A stretch of DNA of 17,589 bases. It comes from an uncultured Acetatifactor sp. GTDB taxonomy: Bacteria; Bacillota; Clostridia; Lachnospirales; Lachnospiraceae. How positions within the stretch are numbered: position 1 is the first letter of the stretch; each line of letters begins with the position of its first letter. Of the stretch, positions 15,243 through 17,589 are shown one piece after another. The notes under the pieces were generated by a model that saw only the letters and a program-made list of their open reading frames with translations, did not search any database and was not told the origin of the DNA. The stretch covers positions 1 through 17,589 of the forward strand of contig CAJUNZ010000062.1 of assembly GCA_910587755.1 (NCBI GenBank), written 5' to 3'. The translations under genes and the position numbers were made by a program.

Positions 15243-15300
15243 CTGAATAGAGGGCATGGAGCATGCCGTTGTCGGGTACCATTATGAGAACTGTTGGTGA

Positions 15301-15330
15301 AAGAACACATCATAAGGGTGTGTTCTTTTT
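15301..15330 (+). terminator. Intrinsic terminator
   Basis: AAGAACACA (15301-15309), nine-base loop, TGTGTTCTT (15319-15327): a perfect 9-bp stem running into a T tract (15326-15330). It would end transcripts from the promoter at 15135 before the ATPase gene, unless relieved. Confidence 0.85.
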
Positions 15331-15363
15331 GTGCGCAATTTTGGAAAGGAAAAGGTGATAAAG

Positions 15364-15486
15364 ATGAAAAAATATGCAGTGGTGAAAATGGGAAAGAGTT
15401 TAGACAGGAGAATCAAGGTTGAAAAGATTAAAGAGTTTTTTATTGAACATGAAGCCTGCCGACGAGACCTACAGGGAGATGTATGA
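15364..15486 (+). CDS. Forty-codon ORF overlapping the ATPase start
   Basis: MKKYAVVKMGKSLDRRIKVE and 20 more residues, very basic. The ATG has the excellent site AAAGGTGAT four bases away. It overlaps the ATPase start (TTG 15419) in another frame. It could be a coupling ORF that delivers ribosomes to the TTG, or the original N-terminus of the ATPase before a shift. No homology recognised. Confidence 0.3.
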   Translation: MKKYAVVKMGKSLDRRIKVEKIKEFFIEHEACRRDLQGDV

Positions 15487-17326
15487 GGGGAAGCTCTGCG
15501 AGACCTGCGAGGTGGGAGAGAGCGCGGTGCACAATCAGGCCATATACTGGTGGGGAGAGATCGGGTACGAGATTACCAGGAGCAATCGTCTGGAGCTGTC
15601 CAGGCCCACGGTGACGATCCACATCCCTCTGAAGATGTTAAAGCTGCAGGAGGCAGGCACGGCGGCGCTGGACTATATTTTCCGGGCATTTATCCCCTAT
15701 GTGAGGACGCTGAACGAGCTCAACGACAACAGAAAGCGCACCCACAGAGAGAACGGGCACTACGACATCTATGAGCCAGGGCCGGAAGTGCTGGTGCGGA
15801 ACGTGGTCAGGGAGAGCCTTGTGGCCCAGAAATATTATAAATTGTTGTCAGGGTGCGCCATTCGGGTGCTTGACGACAGGGAGGAGATTCCGTCGTACTC
15901 CTGTGTGAGCATTATGCTGCAGGTGCAGCTGCCGGAGAAGAGGCACAAAAAGGGCATACAGATGCTGGCGAAGGACCTGCCGGAGACGGTGAACTGTTTT
16001 GTGAACGAGTTTGACGGGCAGGGGCTGCAGCGGGCCTTGGCACTCTGGGAGAAGCAGGAGGCCATAAGGACATGGCTTCGGGAGAACGGGCACTGCGCCT
16101 TTGTGGCCGACGGCAGCATCCTGCCCAGAGCCAGGGAAGGCGGCGGGCCTCTTGCAGGGGCGGTTCCCTTTGTGTCCACGCCCGAAGATCAGGTGGAGAT
16201 TGCAGGCGTCCGGGGGATGCTGTTCCGAAGGGGAGTCACTGTGATTACCGGAGGGGGATACTCCGGAAAGAGTACCCTGCTGGACGCCCTGAGCGCAGGG
16301 ATCTACAACCATGTTGAGGGGGACGGCAGGGAGCTGGTGCTCACGGACCAGTCGGCCATGAAGATTTCCGCCGAGGACGGCAGGAGCGTCCGGCATGTGA
16401 ATCTGTCCCCGTTTATCAAGTGGATGCCGGGAGGGGATCCGGCGGATTTCTCCACGGACCACGCCTCAGGATCCACTTCCCAGGCGGCCAATGTGATGGA
16501 GGCGGTGGGATGGGGAGTGAAGCTTCTGCTGATAGATGAAGATAAATCCGCCACCAATTTCATGATCCAGGATCCGGTGATGAGGATTCTGGTGGAGAAG
16601 GAGCCCGTGACTCCTTTTGTGGACCGGGTGAGGGAGCTTCAGGAGAGAAAGGGCGTCTCCACCATCCTGGTGATCGGCGGCAGCAGCGAATATCTTCATG
16701 TGGCGGACAAAATTTATCTTATGAGGGACTATGTGATCAGAGAGGTCACGGAGGCCGCGGGAAAACTTCAGGCTTCTTTCTGGGGGCAGGGGGAACCGGC
16801 GGCAGAGGGCTCAAAAGCGCCCCTGACGGCGGCCGATTTCTCCAACGGGGATCTGGTGGACGCCAACGGACTGAACACAAGGCCCCGGGGATCTTCCACG
16901 GAGGTGCTGGAGGTGTCGGATTTCGGTTTTCTTATCCTGGGCAGGGAGCAGGTGGATATCCGCATGCTGCACAATATTGTCTCGGTTTCACAGCTCAACG
17001 CCGCTGCTTTTCTTCTGAGGAGAATGTTTGAAAAAGTCAATGGACTGGACCGGTTTCAGAAGTATGCCCTGGGGAACAGATCCGGCGGCATGGACGGGGC
17101 GGACGGTTCCCGGAGGGAGAGCACCCTGGAGGAGGGGGAGAGCGCCGGGGCAAAGCCCAGGTGGATCTGCCGCAGGGAGCAGGTGGAGCTGCTGATGGAG
17201 GAAATCCAGGAGAAGGGCCTGGAGTTCGTGTACTCCACATTTTTCTCCCAGTGCGGCAGATGGCTTGACCTTCCGCGTAAATACGAAGTCCTGGCGGTGC
17301 TGAGCAGGATGAGAATGGACCCATGA
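15419..17326 (+). CDS. Predicted ATPase of the ABC class (PF09818 / COG3044 family)
   Basis: 635 aa. An N-terminal domain (about 45-260) precedes an ABC-like ATPase core: AFVADGSILPR (228-237), Walker A GGGYSGKST (278-286), VLTDQSAMKISAEDGRSV, signature-like ASGSTSQAANVMEA (349-362), Walker B LLLIDED (369-375) with SATNFMI, and STILVIGGSSEYLHVAD (414-430). These are the standard motifs of the family. A C-terminal region includes DFGFLILGREQVDIRMLHNIV. No membrane segments: a soluble cytoplasmic ATPase whose cellular role is unknown. It is not a transporter component. The start is TTG 15419 with AGGAG 8 bases upstream. ATG 15449 is an alternative that removes 10 residues. A terminator-bearing leader precedes it. 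Confidence 0.9.
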   Translation: MKRLKSFLLNMKPADETYREMYEGKLCETCEVGESAVHNQAIYWWGEIGYEITRSNRLELSRPTVTIHIPLKMLKLQEAGTAALDYIFRAFIPYVRTLNELNDNRKRTHRENGHYDIYEPGPEVLVRNVVRESLVAQKYYKLLSGCAIRVLDDREEIPSYSCVSIMLQVQLPEKRHKKGIQMLAKDLPETVNCFVNEFDGQGLQRALALWEKQEAIRTWLRENGHCAFVADGSILPRAREGGGPLAGAVPFVSTPEDQVEIAGVRGMLFRRGVTVITGGGYSGKSTLLDALSAGIYNHVEGDGRELVLTDQSAMKISAEDGRSVRHVNLSPFIKWMPGGDPADFSTDHASGSTSQAANVMEAVGWGVKLLLIDEDKSATNFMIQDPVMRILVEKEPVTPFVDRVRELQERKGVSTILVIGGSSEYLHVADKIYLMRDYVIREVTEAAGKLQASFWGQGEPAAEGSKAPLTAADFSNGDLVDANGLNTRPRGSSTEVLEVSDFGFLILGREQVDIRMLHNIVSVSQLNAAAFLLRRMFEKVNGLDRFQKYALGNRSGGMDGADGSRRESTLEEGESAGAKPRWICRREQVELLMEEIQEKGLEFVYSTFFSQCGRWLDLPRKYEVLAVLSRMRMDP

Positions 17327-17420
17327 CCTGTGTCCGGACCTGTTTCGGCAGGAATTTTCACAAAAAACGGTATTGCCATCCGCTCTGGGATGCCTTATAA
17401 TCGGGATAGCGGCATAAATG

Positions 17421-17455
17421 CTGCCGGGAATGGGAAAGTTTTCCCCTTCCGGCAG
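17421..17455. other. Hairpin downstream of the ATPase gene
   Basis: CTGCCGG (17421-17427) pairs with CCGGCAG (17449-17455), with an inner GGGAAA/TTTCCC. A strong stem about 95 bases after the stop (17326), but not followed by a T-run. Possible terminator or transcript-end structure. Confidence 0.4.
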
Positions 17456-17500
17456 CAGGCGGCCCGCTGGTACAGGGGATGGACTGGTAAACATATATAA

Positions 17501-17529
17501 TTGAAAAATCCAGGCCGGCATGGTATGAT
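17501..17529 (+). promoter_or_regulatory. Sigma-A promoter for the gene leaving the window
   Basis: TTGAAA (17501-17506), 17-base spacer, TATGAT (17524-17529). Near-consensus, 45 bases before an ATG at 17574. Confidence 0.7.
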
Positions 17530-17538
17530 AGTACCATG
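17519..17538. promoter_or_regulatory. Operator-like inverted repeat over the -10
   Basis: CATGGTA (17519-17525), six bases, TACCATG (17532-17538): a perfect 7-bp inverted repeat centred on the -10 element, a position typical of repressor sites. Confidence 0.5.
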
Positions 17539-17573
17539 GGAACAGGGGACACATAGTTTATGGGGATGATGGT

Positions 17574-17589
17574 ATGAAAATAGAGAGAG
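17574..17589 (+). CDS. Start of a gene truncated by the window end
   Basis: An ATG at 17574 begins M-K-I-E-R and runs off the window. Only a weak GGGGAT-type site precedes it, but the promoter and inverted repeat just upstream support a real gene here, plausibly a self-regulated one. Too short to identify. Confidence 0.35.

Larger units (their letters stand above)
15108..15418. other. Leader region before the ATPase gene
   Basis: About 310 bases containing, in order, a CCCC-CTCG-GGGG hairpin (15122-15133), a promoter (15135-15163), an 11-residue ORF with a strong ribosome site (15207-15242), a GGCATG-GAG-CATGCC hairpin (15253-15267), an intrinsic terminator (15301-15330) and the start of a 40-codon ORF (15364) overlapping the ATPase. 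The order promoter, peptide, hairpin, terminator, gene resembles a transcription attenuator. Confidence 0.5.

Noticed and set aside
1..17589. tRNA, rRNA, CRISPR arrays, insertion sequences, phage genes or integrase
   Set aside because: None was seen on either strand: no transposase-like frame, no CRISPR-type repeat array and no tRNA-like fold was noticed. tRNA detection by eye is unreliable, so a tRNA search program should confirm this.

Overview
The window looks like chromosomal DNA from a gut-type Clostridia member, most probably Lachnospiraceae. This rests on purine-rich Shine-Dalgarno sites, sigma-A-like promoters, many lipoproteins and orphan solute-binding proteins, a PadR/HAAS/DUF4097 cassette, a GH88 enzyme and the 'ABC-class predicted ATPase' family. 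The placement is inferred from gene content and style; there is no rRNA or marker gene to confirm it.

Positions 1-6076 hold a decaying tandem family of extracellular solute-binding lipoproteins. Only one member is intact (1509-3713, 734 aa, an N-terminal propeller-like sensor region plus a solute-binding domain). It is flanked by a 5'-truncated copy (54-1094), a multiply frameshifted remnant (about 1101-1495) and a deleted, chimeric copy (3900-4376). Then come a direct repeat, a fragment of a GNAT acetyltransferase and a lipoprotein (4886-6076) that resembles the N-terminal region alone. No permease or ATPase of a sugar transporter is present, so these are orphan binding proteins here. Shared tracts, including 50 identical bases, show that copies have recombined.

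Positions 6198-8698 hold a small DUF6809-like protein on the minus strand and, divergently, the agmatine-to-putrescine operon aguA-aguB. Positions 8715-11093 (minus strand) are a PadR regulator, a HAAS-domain (DUF1700-like) membrane protein and a DUF4097 repeat protein, an envelope-type regulatory cassette with a clear promoter and repeats suited to PadR binding. Positions 11281-12102 encode a TIGR02452 family protein with the bacterial poly(ADP-ribose) glycohydrolase signature. A convergent gene (12151-13494) encodes a duplicated-domain CmpB-type membrane protein.

Positions 13657-14828 carry a GH88 unsaturated glucuronyl hydrolase broken by a single-base frameshift in a G run. It is followed by a 73-aa cysteine/histidine-motif protein in the same direction. 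Positions 15108-15418 form an unusual leader with a promoter, an 11-residue ORF, a hairpin and a strong intrinsic terminator, ahead of a 635-aa predicted ABC-class ATPase (15419-17326). The window closes with a promoter and operator-like inverted repeat ahead of a gene that runs off the end.

The most interesting parts are the recombining binding-protein array, the attenuator-like leader before the ATPase, the small HHGRCD protein beside the broken GH88 gene, and the PARG-like gene.
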